Made by a program: the position numbers and the translations under genes
Notes under the pieces: generated by a model
Told to the model about the DNA's origin: nothing
Database searches by the model: none
What the model saw: only the letters and a program-made list of their open reading frames with translations
In this document: positions 12,616 to 24,404 of the stretch, in pieces
How the letters are laid out: each line of letters begins with the position of its first letter
How positions within the stretch are numbered: position 1 is the stretch's first letter
Assembly (NCBI RefSeq): GCF_026914185.1
Contig: NC_070558.1
Coordinates: forward strand, 2,914,001 to 2,978,000
Length of the DNA: 64,000 nucleotides
Origin: Puccinia triticina
Taxonomy: Eukaryota; Basidiomycota; Pucciniomycetes; Pucciniales; Pucciniaceae
Reading direction: 5' to 3'

Positions 12616-14266
12616 ATGGACGAAGACAGCAGCCTGATCGACGATTTCTTCCTCAGGAAGCCAATCACTAGAAAACCATCAACCGCATCCCCATCAACAA
12701 TAACAACAACGGCAGCCAGAACCAGAACACCCAGAACAGAAACACCCATCAACCAGACACCGACAACCCCTCGGATCTGGGCTGAGACGATACCTAGAAG
12801 ACCCAAGGAACAAGCACGGTCAACCAAGCCAAGCCGTCTACATCCCTATTCGACTAGCGCCCCAAGAAGCCCGATCTGCTCGAACACGACCCTTAGACCC
12901 AACGCTTACTCCCCTGTCAGATCGATCTCTACTTCATCACCACCTCCACTCCCACCCCCCTTGGAGTTTTCCTCCCCAATAAGATCTTTAGCCTCAACAC
13001 GCCTATCAACCACCGTCTCTCCCTCGATCGTCCCATCTTCCATCCGAAAACCAAATCTAGGATCAATCCCAAATAGCCGGAAATCTGTCCGGAAACCGCT
13101 TCGACAGCCACCTTCCCCCTGTATTCAAATCGAGCCAACAAGTCGGGTACTAGTGCCTGATTCGACTGACTCGCCGCCTCAGGAGCTCCCCTATTATCCT
13201 TCTGAAGACATTCACCAAGCTCACTCGGATTCAGACCCCCAACCAGAACGCGATTTCAATGAGTTTTACGATGATCATGATGCCGTTCAGCAAAAACTAT
13301 TCAACTCTTCCCCTTCTCCACCCAAGTTTGTCTCGCGTCATGTGAATAGCTCGGATAAAGCCAAAGGAAAAGTATGTGGCTTCTCTCTGCACACCCACCC
13401 GCTAGAGAGATCTCTCATATCATTTTTCCTATGTCAAGGCTCGCGAAATGGATAACTGTGAAGAGCCGAAAGACGTAACAGATGACGAAGAGGACAAAAG
13501 AGAAAGACTGTTAGCTGAGCTGGCATTTGAGGGAGAAGTAGAAGAAGTGCTACCCAAGGATTGTGTACCGTTCTCTTCTTCGCCAATCGAGATCATTCGG
13601 CCGGCGAAAACAACAAAGCTTGGTGAAGGGGTCGAGGCGAAAGCATCGACATCTAAGGATGGGGATAAGTGGAAGAAAAGCGCAGGCTGTAGTTCAGCCA
13701 AGAATACGATATTAGATCTTAGTGAATGGGAAGATGAATCGACGATCCACCCGATCGAATCCGGCTCAAGTTTTCACCAAGAAGAAGAGCCAAGGCTTCT
13801 GTTGGCGTCCCAGGAAGACCAAATAAAGCATATTGGCGTTGTAATTGACGACAGCGGGGATGAGGATGGAAGTTTGAATTCCGGAATCGCGCCTCTGATG
13901 GACTCTTGGCCTGCGTCCAAACGAGGCATATGTTTGTGCCGTTTCTTTCTTCCCTGATCCATCTGATCCTTCGTGAAAAGCAAGTACAAAAGACTAACCA
14001 GGATGTGTATGTGTTTTGCTATCCTTTGCTTGGCAGTTCTGAAGATGGCAGGCTTGAGTTCAGATGACGGTCCGACCGATGAAGCAGATCAGGCCCAAGC
14101 TGCCGAAGATTGGGACCTGTTACTGGGAAAAAGCGCTAAGAAGAACGCCTCCTTGGCCAAGAAAGTCGTCAAGAAATCCTGGTACAATCGCTCCTTATTT
14201 CGCGCTAAGAAGAAAGGCTCCAAATCTTTCAAAGCCGTTGGCAAATCCGCTCGTCGCGTCAAATGA
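12616..14266 (+). CDS. Hypothetical protein, 492 aa, acidic centre and Lys-rich tail
   Basis: Seen: three exons at 12616-13371, 13439-13931 and 14037-14266, total 1,479 nt. The second intron contains the branch-like ACTAAC and ends TTGGCAG. The protein starts MDEDSSLIDDFFLRKP, followed by a Ser/Thr/Pro/Arg-rich, probably disordered N-terminal half with several SP/TP sites. An acidic middle (EERLLAEL-type and EEEPRLLLASQ segments) follows, then the C-terminal DWDLLLGKSAKKN and a strongly basic end with KKSWYNRSLFRAKKKG. I do not recognise the family. Composition suggests a nuclear protein; this is inference. The last acceptor could alternatively be the AG about 14 nt downstream, which keeps the frame only with a shifted start of the exon. 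Confidence 0.7.
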
Positions 14267-15039
14267 ATCTGCTCCTCAAGTTATCTCGATCGTTCTGCAT
14301 TCAAACATTCACCTCCATTCCCTTGGATAATGCTCCATATCTCGCTCTCTCTCCACTCGTTACAGTTATGTCTGTTAACCTGAACATACGCATCTTCATC
14401 TTTGTTCTTGTGCTGGATGTGAGAATAATTCCACAAAAATCAATTGATATTACCATGTTTGCAATAACGTGCTTCATGTGATTCAAAATTTGATTTTCGT
14501 TTTTTTCTTCTGCAATATGTAACCAGAGAAATCCCTCATTTTCTACCTTCTCCATTTGCCCGTTGGTTACCACCGCTTCAATTTCTGTGCCATTTTGGGC
14601 AATTTTTGTGTGATGCAGACCAGCCCAAGCCTTTCAATTAATCCTGAATTCTAGCCCCGCGGAGGTACTTTATACAGACATGCCATAACATGAAAGAAAT
14701 TGTGGATTTCTCCCATTTATTCTTGTAGCAAAAGACATGTCGAGATTATGTTGATCAGCAGAAAAAACATGCAGTGTGGCTGTTTAGTGTGCCGAGATGA
14801 GCTCAGATGGAGTCACCACCCAGTATCTCATTTCAAATCGTAAGCAAGTGGAATCGTTAATTTAGTGATCGAACGGACAAACAGGACCGCAGCATACAAG
14901 ACTTAATCCAGAATACCTTCTATGTTGTAATGTGTGTGCGATGGATGTGTGAGAAACAGTATGAAAGGAAACCAACAAATGGGGAATTGAGCTTATCAAA
15001 TGGGTAAAAAAAAACCAAGAAAAAAAACGATGGCGCAGG
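14267..15039. other. Convergent 3' flanks, no gene seen
   Basis: The two neighbouring genes converge here. The stretch is AT-rich and holds the 3' UTRs. No further coding exon is supported. Confidence 0.5.
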
Positions 15040-15642
15040 TTAAGGATCAGAGCCCATGGCCGACGAGAGAGACGAAGAAGGAGTTGAAGCGTCGCTGGAA
15101 CCACCAGGCGCGGGAGAGGGCTCCAGGCGGGTGAGGTTGTTGTACGGATGGTCCTTGACGTGTTCAATCTGGTCGTTCAGGATACCCTCGATCTTATCGA
15201 GCCTTTTCTCAATCCTTCCGAACCTTCGTTTTGACCGCCGGTCCAGTTTCTTCAAGCCATCGTCCACTTTTTTAAATCCATCATCCATTTTGTTCTCGAG
15301 GTCTTTCAAAATTTTTCGAAGGGCTGGGGAAACAGGCTCGCGTGGGTCTTGACAGAAGAAAAAGAAAATAAGTCAGCAAGTGGAAAAAAGGGAAGAGAAG
15401 AGGGGGACAAGTTCACCTTCTTCTTCCAACTTCCGTTTAGCAATTCTGGACATGGAGAGGAGGTTTTGGCCGAGTAGTTGAAGTGTTGGCGGGGAAGAAG
15501 TGAGGTTATGTGTCTGGCTGTTGAACACCGAGCCTGCAAAAAGCAAGGCAGCGGCGTCGAGGGTGTCTGAATTGGGAGCAGGAGCGGGAGGGGGGTTTGC
15601 AACAACATCAGACTGAACTTGAAACATGTAATTATGAGGCAT
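15040..15642 (-). CDS. Small coiled-coil protein, 177 aa
   Basis: Seen: two exons at 15417-15642 and 15040-15347, total 534 nt, with donor GTGAAC and acceptor TCAAG. The start MPHNYMFQVQ was chosen as the first ATG in the open frame. Residues about 85-130 form charged heptads (LENKMDDGFKKVDDGLKK, then RRFGRIEKRLDKIEGIL), a strong coiled-coil prediction. The ends are Pro/Ser-rich. No signal peptide or membrane segment is present. The helical repeat with alternating DD/KK is reminiscent of tandem-repeat coiled coils, but no family is recognised. It is convergent with the 12.6-kb gene. Confidence 0.65.
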
Positions 15643-17184
15643 CTTGTGGTGATGATATGTGAGGGATGGGAAGAGGTCGAGAAGGTGCAATGATGGATCC
15701 AATTATACTTGTCAATCTGCTGGAGCACAAAGTCCGACTGAGGATGAGCGATGAGGGATGCTGATGGGGTGGTTCCTTATTTGAGAGGCTGAGCTCGGAG
15801 AACCCAGCTGGCCTGATCCTTCATCTCGAGCCTCTTGCTGCATCAATCCCGACAATTGCTAGCTTGAGCTGGTACGGCGACAGTGCCTCTCCTCCCCCAT
15901 CAGTCATGCGTCCAGGTCGAAAGCGCAGGACGACATCCATTGTTTGACCTACTTTGCCCGCTTTTTTTCGGAGGACGGCGATGCCTCACATAAGAAACTG
16001 GCCGGTTAAACAAGAATTAATCAAGGAACTTTAAGGGCATAGAGCAGGGAGCGAAGCCTGACGCTCATTGATGTGCTCAAGCCAGCTGCCGATGCTGCTT
16101 GGATGAGTGGGCGAGCGATCTGACTTTCGCCCGTAGCAAGAGTGCACTGAATCACTAGTGGGCTGGCGCACTCCCCATCAGGGGCGCCGTCCGTCCGTCC
16201 TCTTTCTCTCTCTCCCACAAAAGGCTCAGCTGATGGATGTCAATGGTGTTGCTCTTGTCATTGATGATGCCTTTCCACGTGCCATCAGCCTGCACTGCGT
16301 CCAGGCGTCGACAGAGCTTCTCGGGCTACTTGACTCACTCATCGTCCACTGGGGCAACCGGTGCACCGGCCTCCTTCCCCCCAAAGTGTCCAAGATGCGT
16401 CCGACGCACCGCGCGAGGTGCCGGTTTCCCTTCCTCACCGATTTGGGAAACCGGGACCGGACGCAGCGGTAGTTAACCGCCTGCAGTGTTGCCCGTTTGC
16501 TTCTCCACAGTATTCACCTCATCCCGGACATTTGTCCGGGCTGAGAGCTTGTCAATCATCATCCTATTTGTCACTCGAGCACCTGGGCCACAATAAAAGT
16601 ACATAACGTTTTTCTAAGCTTGCCCTGGATATTGGCAACTCGACATGCACAGTTTTTTGTGCAAAGCAATCGGGCTGAATCTCGAGTCCCACTTTTGCGA
16701 GACTCCTGGCTTACAAACCTCTTCGCGGCTATTGGCCGATGGCCGTTGTACACAAGCCATCGGAATGTGTTCTCGAGGGACTTGCGTCGTCTTCAAGTTA
16801 GGCGCGACAGAGTTCGCCAGAGCCAAAGTTCAGCGGTTTCCAACACTTCCGACGCGACAAAAACGACTGGAAATCGCTGCGACTCCCAAGATTGACAAGA
16901 CCCTCGAAGAGCTCGGCTGTGGAAAAAGTGGCCCCGTGGCTTGCTTCGTTGAGGGCACCTCGTACTTCGGGTGTCATGTCACATCCGGCACCTTGAAAAA
17001 TGTGTACAGCTTTGAAATGTTTCATCAAAGACACTTGCCCAATCACTCCCTCTGTCAAGAGAGTGAAAATATCAGGGCAAATTCTCATCGCAGAGACAAA
17101 AGACAGGACCCAGCTCTTGTCTCCTACTCTTTGATTCAAAGGTTACGCCTACACCTTCCATATTGCCCCCCGAACTGTGAAGGA
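15643..17184. other. Intergenic region upstream of the secreted-protein gene
   Basis: About 1.5 kb. A plus-strand frame is open from 16645 into the next gene, but the ATG at 17185 followed by a hydrophobic leader is the better start. The interval therefore probably holds two divergent promoters and the 5' UTR. No other coding exon is convincing. Confidence 0.4.
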
Positions 17185-19040
17185 ATGGATTCGCTACTAA
17201 TATTCCAGATTTGGTTCGTATGGATTGTCCCAGCATTTTTGAGGGCAGCTCCACTCAATCCGAAGTCGCTCGTTGGTCTCCCAGACTCGACTTTCCTTGA
17301 AGCATCACAAAGCTATTCTGATGTGCGAGCCGTAAATATCGAACTTTCTGGATCCAACTCAATAGCAACATCAAAATTAGCCCCCAATGACTTGAGAAAA
17401 CCAATCCTTCTTGGCAAAGAAAACCCGGTCCCTGCCTCAGGATCAGAAGGCTATCGACTGTTGAAAGAGAGCTCTACTTTGGAGACCGAAGAAAACCCAT
17501 CCAGAAAATTGAAACCACCTCCATCGCAGAATCAGAAAGCCATATCGGATGAAGTCATGAGATCATCAAAACCCGAGCCTCCGGATAAGCTGGAGCACTC
17601 GGGCCCATCTGAACCTTTCAAAGGCAATCTTAAAAATAAACACTGTGAGCATTCATTTCGAAATCGAAACTCCAAATAATTTTGAGATTCAGATTATTGA
17701 GCACTCCTGTCTTGATCTGGGATCTCTAGTACTCAAGCAACTATTCAAAAAACTTCATAACTTTTTTGCAAGACGCCTCACACAAGTCAAACAATACTTC
17801 CATCGTGTTCATGGTCAGTGAATAAATATTCCTCCTAAGATGAAGTATCAAATAATAATAGGGAAAATAAAGCTCTGATTTTGTTAACTCATGCTTTAAA
17901 ATTTGACAACAGCTTCAAATAATTTTGGGGAACAGGTAAAAAACAACAGACACGGAAATTTTGATGCCATTAAACTGTTTCCTGCTCCAGTGGAAAAAGT
18001 GGAACTGATTGATAGAAAATTTGAGTCTATTGAAGGGATTCCTTCTCTGATCAAAAAAATGGGACTAATTGATGATTCAAGTGGAAAAGAAGCACTTTCA
18101 GTCCACCATGTGGGTGAAATTGATGGTGAGAAATCCTGTTCATCAGCTTGGGAAACAAAATATAAAACTGCACATGCATGATTCCATCATTGACCATTCA
18201 ATATGTAGCTTCTCTATCAGATTCATATTTATCAAGACTGAAGGCCATCCCATCATATACCTGGAGCTTTCTATATGATAAGGCTAAAACCTTTGTGCCT
18301 GAGCGTTTTGGTTAGTTAGAAAAGATGTCTAAATACAATCATTGCATGAGGCAAGAGCTGAGGGACTAAATCACTTTGTTTAATCATTTTTCCCATTCAG
18401 TTTCACCCAAGGAAAAGGCACCCCAGGGAATATGCAAATCATGTCAAAATTTGGCATCTAGAGTTCCTTCCTCAAAAGACTCAGATGCAACAGTTAAGCA
18501 AGCTTTAGGTGTGCACTGATTTTTTCTTCTGGATAGTAATAAAAGCAGAACTAAAACAGGTCTCAAATATTCAACAGTTGGAAACAATTTGGTTAAAAAA
18601 ATTCCAGATTCAGAAAAGATTCTTCCAAGTAAGGTTCTTTATCTAATCTTTAAAATAAAAAAATGCACCCATAAGGTGAACAGTTTGCCAGGAAGTGTGG
18701 AAGTTCTCTTCAAATTAACAAGATTTTATTTCTTCAAAAACTGCTGTGTTCTTTAGTGCAAATATTTCGACAAGAATTACAGAAGTTCCTGCGTTTACAA
18801 ATAGAGAGGCAACTTGAAAAACAAGCAACACCAGAGAAAATTAATCGCATGTTAAACAAAGCCAAGACAAAATCAATATGGATCAAATGGGCCATCAAAA
18901 TTACACCACAAAGACTGTCAAATTGGTTCATAACAAAAAAAGGTGTTCCCAATGCTTCAAAACTTCTAGCATACTTGGCAACTTCAAAAATTATGAAGTA
19001 TTTGCCAGATCTAGGCCATAGGTTAAATCAACTAGCTTGA
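17185..19040 (+). CDS. Candidate secreted protein, 411 aa, phase-1 exon family member A
   Basis: Seen: six exons at 17185-17644, 17913-18125, 18209-18310, 18401-18508, 18560-18628 and 18757-19040, total 1,236 nt; all five introns are phase 1. The leader MDSLLIFQIWFVWIVPAFL with RAAP after it has n-, h- and c-regions of a signal peptide with likely cleavage near LRA/A. The rest is hydrophilic: exon 1 ends with KPEPPDKLEHSG, and exon 3 encodes IPSYTWSFLYDKAKTFVP. The last exon encodes a basic helical domain (RQELQKFLRLQIERQLEK, then IKWAIKITPQRLSNWF and ATSKIMKYLPDLG). No transmembrane segment follows the leader. The exon order, phases and motifs match the gene at 62375 (PPDKL; SWSLYG..SKVYNSL). 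Inferred: secreted, plausibly an effector or extracellular protein. No enzyme family is recognised. Confidence 0.75.
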
Positions 19041-19337
19041 GGATGTTCTTCAAATTAAATAAATGCAATGGTATGCATGCTGTGGCTCTAGATTAAAATG
19101 AAAGGGGGATTTAAGCTGACAGAAAACCAAAATCAGCTTTAGATTCAATGGAGGATGGACTATTTGAATACAGGGACAATTGGTTTTTCTGGAAAAGTGA
19201 AAATAACAATATTTAAGGTTTCAAAAATGATTTTTTTTTCTATGCTTTGAAACAAGCAAAAAATAAGTTCTACACAGCACTGAATCCACAGCTTTTTCTA
19301 TCCTGTTTTTTCCCTTTCTTTGATTTTTGTGGGGTTT

Positions 19338-20122
19338 TCTAATAAATTATTTGGACTTACTTCGCGCACTGCAAAAAGCTCTTTGCGCACTGTGCAGTGC
19401 GCAAAGTTTGCAAACACTTCGCGCACTGCGCGTGAAGGGCGCAACTTTTTCAAATTATTTTTTGACCAATCAATAGACAAGCTTATTATTGTCCTCTGTG
19501 AATTTATTTGGAGTTTTTTGAAGCTTCCTTGTATGCTTAAAAATCCCACCAATAAAAAAAACAAGTACAGCCATTTGGGGACCTGGAATTCATATTCCCA
19601 CAGGCCAAAAATCCAAATAATTTAGTGAATCATATTAAATATGTATCCAAAAGTTTTAGAACTTTTTGGCCACTTTGTACAAGGACAAGGCTTTCAAAAA
19701 CCAGTAACTTTTTCTCAAGATATGCCAAAATGCGCCAGTAAGTGGTGAACTTTCCTAATTTGTGAAAGCCTTATTCTTGCACAAAGTGGCCAAAAAAATC
19801 TAGAAAGTTCGAATTCATATGTATCATGATTCACTAAATTATTTGGATTTTTTGACTGGTGGGAATATGGATTCCAGGTCCCCAAGTGACTGTACTTGTT
19901 CTTTTTATTGGTGGAATTTTTAAGTATACAGAGAAGCTTCAAAAAACTCCAGATAAATTCCCAGAGGACAACAATAAGCTTTTCTATTGATTGGTCAAAA
20001 AATAATTTGAAAAAGCTGCGCCCTTCATGCGCAGTGCGTGAAGTGTTTGCAAACTTCGCGCACTGCACAGTGCGCGAAGAGCTTTGCACAGTGTGCGAAG
20101 TGAGTCTGTAAATTATTTTGCT
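19338..20122. mobile_element. 785-bp foldback element with about 360-bp arms
   Basis: Left arm about 19338-19699 and right arm about 19757-20122 are inverted copies separated by a short loop. Each arm carries a run of quasi-palindromic GCGCACTGTGCAGTGCGC words and the shared blocks TTGACCAATCAATAGA and GGCCACTTTGT. The element is non-coding; open frames in it are mirror images of one another. TSDs were not resolved. Confidence 0.85.
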
Positions 20123-20781
20123 TCCTTCCTTTCATTCATTGTAATGTTGTTTTTTTGGATAGACTAAAGTGTTGTTGTCACTTGGTGCAAGATGATGGTT
20201 GGGAATTTATGACAAAATGAAGAAGAATGAGGTTTGAAAGGACTAAAATCATCTTCACCACTGTAGATCCTCTTGTTCACATATCAGATGGACAGCTTCC
20301 TGTGCTGTTCCAGGTTTTTCCTTACACAATCAATATCTGCAGATCCGAAATTACATATACACTCTTCATGCCCAGAGCAGTACAAATACATACACCCTTC
20401 CAGTGTTATGAGCCATGGCACGGGCTCCGCAGCGCAGGCTTTCATGTACATAGCTTACACGTACATGTCACATGCAGCACTCTCAAGGTTCAAGAGCCTG
20501 GAGATCCCAGACTGCTTCCTCATCCTGCAATCTACCATCTTGGATCCAGAACCTCCAGATATCCACTCCACAGATCCTCTCTTCCTCTCCTAAAGACTTG
20601 ACCAAAACATACAATCACATCTGTCAAAAGAACAATACCTCCCTATGGTCTCTCAATGGTTGCCACATAAATGGAATCTTGATCAATACACTTATACTCT
20701 TGTATACGGCTGGTCAGTCCTGGCCATTGACAAAAACTCACCACATACATGATACAGTCATGATCAAGTGAAACATAATGC
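20123..20781. other. No gene seen
   Basis: Several overlapping plus-strand frames of about 100-124 codons are open here, but they overlap each other in different frames and show no domain or splice signature. Treated as non-coding. Confidence 0.4.
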
Positions 20782-20788
20782 ACTCTGG

Positions 20789-21177
20789 CAACAAAGGGTA
20801 GTTACGCTACGCGTAACGCGTAGATAACGGTAATGTAGCAAAATTTTTGTTGTTATCTACGCGTTATGCGTAACGGCAGTGCGATTACGTTATTGCAACA
20901 CGTTGAGCCAGTTTTTTTTATGCTCGTTGCGTTATCCGGGCGCGCAGAGCCCTTGAGAACGGGCAAAAAATGAGGCTAAAAAGCCTTAAATGGTCCGTTA
21001 TCGCGTTATCCGGGGGATAACGCGATAACGGGCCTCATTTTTGAGGCCCGTTACGTTATGCGCGGGGCCTGAAATGACCCCGTTACTAGTAAAGTAACGG
21101 GGGGCCCTGGATAACGGGGGTAGTTACGTTACCAAAATTGCGCGGATAACGCAACGTAACGTAACTACCCTTCGTTG
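20789..21177. mobile_element. 389-bp MITE with hAT-like ends, copy 1
   Basis: Termini CAACAAAGGGTAGTTACG and CGTAACTACCCTTCGTTG form an inverted repeat. Exact 7-bp direct repeats ACTCTGG lie at 20782-20788 and 21178-21184. The interior is rich in (GC)GTTATC/GATAACG words. The termini match the right end of the hAT element at 44039-47655 (reverse complement CAACACTGGGTAGTTACG), so it is probably a non-autonomous derivative. Confidence 0.9.
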
Positions 21178-21489
21178 ACTCTGGATAACTACAAAAACTG
21201 GACCTTGAGAGGAGTTTGAACTTTGATTACTGGTCTGCCATTGATGAAAGTTCATCACCTGCCATCAAAAAAAAAAACACTGCAATATATATACTCTCAT
21301 CTTCAGGAACTGAACAGCCATCAAGAAGGGTGCATATCAGTGGCAATTCAGTAGCCACAATTTAGAGTAATACACTACCTTCCTGATGGCTGTTGCAGAC
21401 TAGCCATCAAAGGGAGAATGTTTCTTGCAATGGCAGAGATGGCAAGTGCAAGTGAAAGTAGTAACAAATGGTATTTAATTCTCTCACCA

Positions 21490-21615
21490 ACTGGTAATTA
21501 GAGATGGCACTTGGGTACCCAGCACCCGCCAGCAGGTAACTGGAACACCCACTCAGCACCAGCCGGCAGGTGCGGGTGTTCATTTTTTGTGCAGGAAAAA
21601 AATGGGTACCCACCC
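21490..21615. repeat. GGGTACCC-rich short repeat
   Basis: A cluster of GGGTACCCAGCACCCGCC-like words. Related clusters occur at about 42917-43045, 50900-50975 and 51515-51615, in both orientations, so this is a dispersed family rather than a local low-complexity patch. Confidence 0.6.
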
Positions 21616-21639
21616 ATCCTGGTGGTTCAGATGGATTGG

Positions 21640-22578
21640 AGGGATTCCTCCGTTTGAAGAGGTGGGAGGTGTAAATACCACCTCAAGCTGAGTGATCCCT
21701 CTGACCAGGGGTGTGTACATGTCCTTGACTGGAGGAGTCCCTCTTGTCAAAAAGCTTGTGCACCTCTTCAACCAGAGGGATCCCTTCGGTCAAGGAGTTA
21801 TGTGCACCCCTGGGGGATCCCTCCAGTTGAGGAGTTTGTTGGGTGGAGAGCTCAAAGGAATCGATAATCTCATTACATACAGATGGAATGAGTCTAAGTA
21901 GTATCTACAAGAGTCTGTGACAGGCCACGTAGTCGAGGTCACTGTACATGTCATCTACATGTACCAACAGAGTTATGTACACCCCTTCAACTGGAGGGGA
22001 TCCTTTGTCAGAGAGCTTTGTATACCTCTAAGGCCGGAGAGTTACCTCTGGCTGAGGAGGTGTACACTGGAGGGATCCAAAGTTTTGTACATTCTCCTTT
22101 ACCGGAGGGATCCCCCCTGTTGAAGCTGTTGGAGTATGGCTGGAAGACAAGAGTGCAAAAACACAGTTCATGTACTTAGTCTAAAACCTAACAGGTGATA
22201 CATACTCCGGGGGATTCACCCGGTTAGTTCGGTTAGTCACTATGTAGCCTGGATGTTCCCGCGCCCGCCTACAGTCTTTTCCTCACCGAGATTGGAGACA
22301 GGATCAGCAGCGCCAATAGCTGACACAACAGGACGGTTTCTTCCAGTTTAGTATTCTTTTCCGTGTTATCTTCATGCAATCAAAGACCAAGATTGGAGAC
22401 GGGATCAGCAGCACCAATAGCTGACGCGACGGGACTGTTTTGTCCAGTGCTCATTTGCCTCTGGCATCTTACAGAAGTGTTGTACAACCTCCTTGGGGAT
22501 CCCTCCGGTTGAAGTGGTGTACATCCCTCCTCAATCAGAGGGACTCTTCCAGTCAAAGAGGTATGTGCACCTCTTTGA
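21640..22578. repeat. Degenerate minisatellite of GGAGGGATCCCT-type units
   Basis: Irregular units of about 30-40 bp containing palindromic GGGATCCC and GTGTACA words are repeated at about 21640-22130 and 22480-22578, and again after the next MITE (23040-23215). Open frames here are repeat artefacts. Confidence 0.65.
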
Positions 22579-22585
22579 CTAGAGG

Positions 22586-23036
22586 CAACATAGGGTAGTT
22601 ACGCTAAGTGTAACACGTAGATAACGGTAACGTAACGGAATTTCTGCCGTTATCTACGCGTTACGCGTAACATTGGTGCGATTACGTTATTGCACCACAG
22701 GAAGGCCCTTATTTTCATGTTATTTACATTATTGGGGCACACATGGCCCCTGATAACAAGCAAATATCAAGGCAAAAACAGCCTCCAATGGTCTGTTTTT
22801 GCGTTGGCCGCTGACATCAAGCAAATATTGAGGCGAAAACAGCCTTAATCAGTCTGTTTTTGCGTTATCCAGAGGATAATGCGATAACGGGCCGCTTTTT
22901 CGAGGCCCGTTACGTTACACGCGGGGCTTAAAATGCCCCCGTTACAAGTAAAGTAACAGGGAGACCCGGGTAACAAGGGTAGTTACATTACCCAAAAACA
23001 TCGGATAACGTAGAGTAACGTAACTACCCTTTGTTG
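22586..23036. mobile_element. 451-bp MITE with hAT-like ends, copy 2
   Basis: Termini CAACATAGGGTAGTTACG and CGTAACTACCCTTTGTTG, with exact 7-bp direct repeats CTAGAGG at 22579-22585 and 23037-23043. The interior is related to copy 1 at 20789-21177 but contains extra sequence. It is inserted inside the degenerate minisatellite. Confidence 0.9.
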
Positions 23037-23215
23037 CTAGAGGGCCGGGAGGAATCCCTGGATCAGTGACTATATTGATTACCAGGAGTATTCCTTCCTA
23101 TTCATCAATCTACTCAATGGCTGGGAGGATCCCCTCCCGGTCATAAATGAGCTTGCTGACTGTGGGATTCCCTCCTGGTCATCAATGAGCTTGCTGACTG
23201 TGGGAATCCCTACGG

Positions 23216-24152
23216 TGTGGTAGACGGAAAAGTGGAAAAATAAAAAGTTTTTTCTATGCCACATAATTACTCATACTAGGCCTCAAGATACCATCAAATG
23301 GACCCCAGAAATGGATTCTACGGCCAATTTCACCCCTAGCCATCACTGGAAGCACCCCTGGACCCCCTCTAGTATGGAAGTTACACCTCATGGACACATA
23401 TCACATGGCCAGCCCCAGTAACCCAGCTGTCATCTGCCCCAACCCGAGTTTCACAGTAGTACACTTATACATATCACAGGATACAAACATACATCTCCCT
23501 GTCAGGCTACACTCATTACATATTAACTACATACACTCCTTTATATACATAGTATGACATCATTTACACTGTTTCTGCAGCCTCAGACTTTGTGTATACA
23601 CTAATTCCCCCTGTATGACAGCTCATGCAGTCTACTGTTACCTCATGCATGCATTAGAATGTTCTGTTGTATATTCTGACACCATTCATGTGCCCCTGAG
23701 GGGTTATGACATCATTTGTATCTACTCCCACCAGCTAAAATCCCTCACCCTGTTGTCTAGATTAGCTGAAACCCTAACCCACAAGCCCCTCAGGGGCTCC
23801 CCTTTTGTCTATAAAAGGAGCTCTCTCCACCCCCAGTGGCCTGCTCCCCAGTTCCTCACCCAGAACTCACAAGTCACCCAACACTCATCCACACTCAAAT
23901 CCTAAAACCCTTATAACAATAAATCAACCCTTATAACAACATTTCAACCCTTATAACAAAGTAATTGAAACACTTACACGTTGCCAGTCAAACAGATTTC
24001 ATCTGGAACAGACCAGACCTATCACTTAATAAAACTTGCCAAGCTGAGCTTGGTGGGTCTTGTTGACTGATAACAGAAGGGCAGAGCTTGCAACTCCATC
24101 ATACCCTTCACCATTCAGCAAAAGGGTTTCATTACCACTTTTGAGTCTTACA
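23216..24152 (+). repeat. 5' LTR of the Ty3 element
   Basis: 937 bp, starts TGTGGTAGACGG and ends GAGTCTTACA, matching 34206-35142. It carries a TATA box (23810-23818), a tandem TTATAACAA-containing motif near 23910-23970 and AATAAA near 23920. A 96-codon open frame occurs identically in both LTRs and is not considered a gene. Confidence 0.95.
23810..23818 (+). promoter_or_regulatory. TATA box of the retrotransposon
   Basis: TATAAAAGG inside the 5' LTR, repeated in the 3' LTR at 34800-34808. Transcription would be expected to begin about 25-35 bp downstream in the CCCCCAGTGGCC region; the start site itself is inferred. Confidence 0.7.
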
Positions 24153-24404
24153 AGGGAGTCCCCAACGTGATCGGATAATCTTGTTTGATCGACAACATTT
24201 CAACCAAAGAAAACCAGAAACCATCGTCTACGGATCTCAACCTCAAGCGGTGATAGGAATCAAATTCGTCAAACAAATCTATAACACTCAACGGCATATT
24301 CAGTTATTCTGTTGACAACTAGTCAACTTTTTGGACTATCTAAGGAACCAATTACGAACCTCTGAAAAGAACACATAACTACCTAACCTGAAAGGAGTGT
24401 TTCG

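Noticed and set aside
16645..17184. N-terminal extension of the secreted-protein frame
   Set aside because: The frame is open upstream, but the ATG at 17185 gives a clean signal peptide and the extension has no recognisable features.
20227..20771. Three overlapping plus-strand frames of 99-124 codons
   Set aside because: Mutually overlapping in different frames, no splice signals or domain; treated as chance.
23615..23905. 96-codon open frame in the LTR, repeated identically at 34605-34895
   Set aside because: It lies wholly inside the two LTRs and spans the TATA box; the identity simply reflects LTR identity, and there is no domain.
24153..24175. tRNA primer-binding site after the 5' LTR
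   Set aside because: The sequence AGGGAGTCCCCAACGTGATC does not start with TGG, and I could not match it to a tRNA 3' end.
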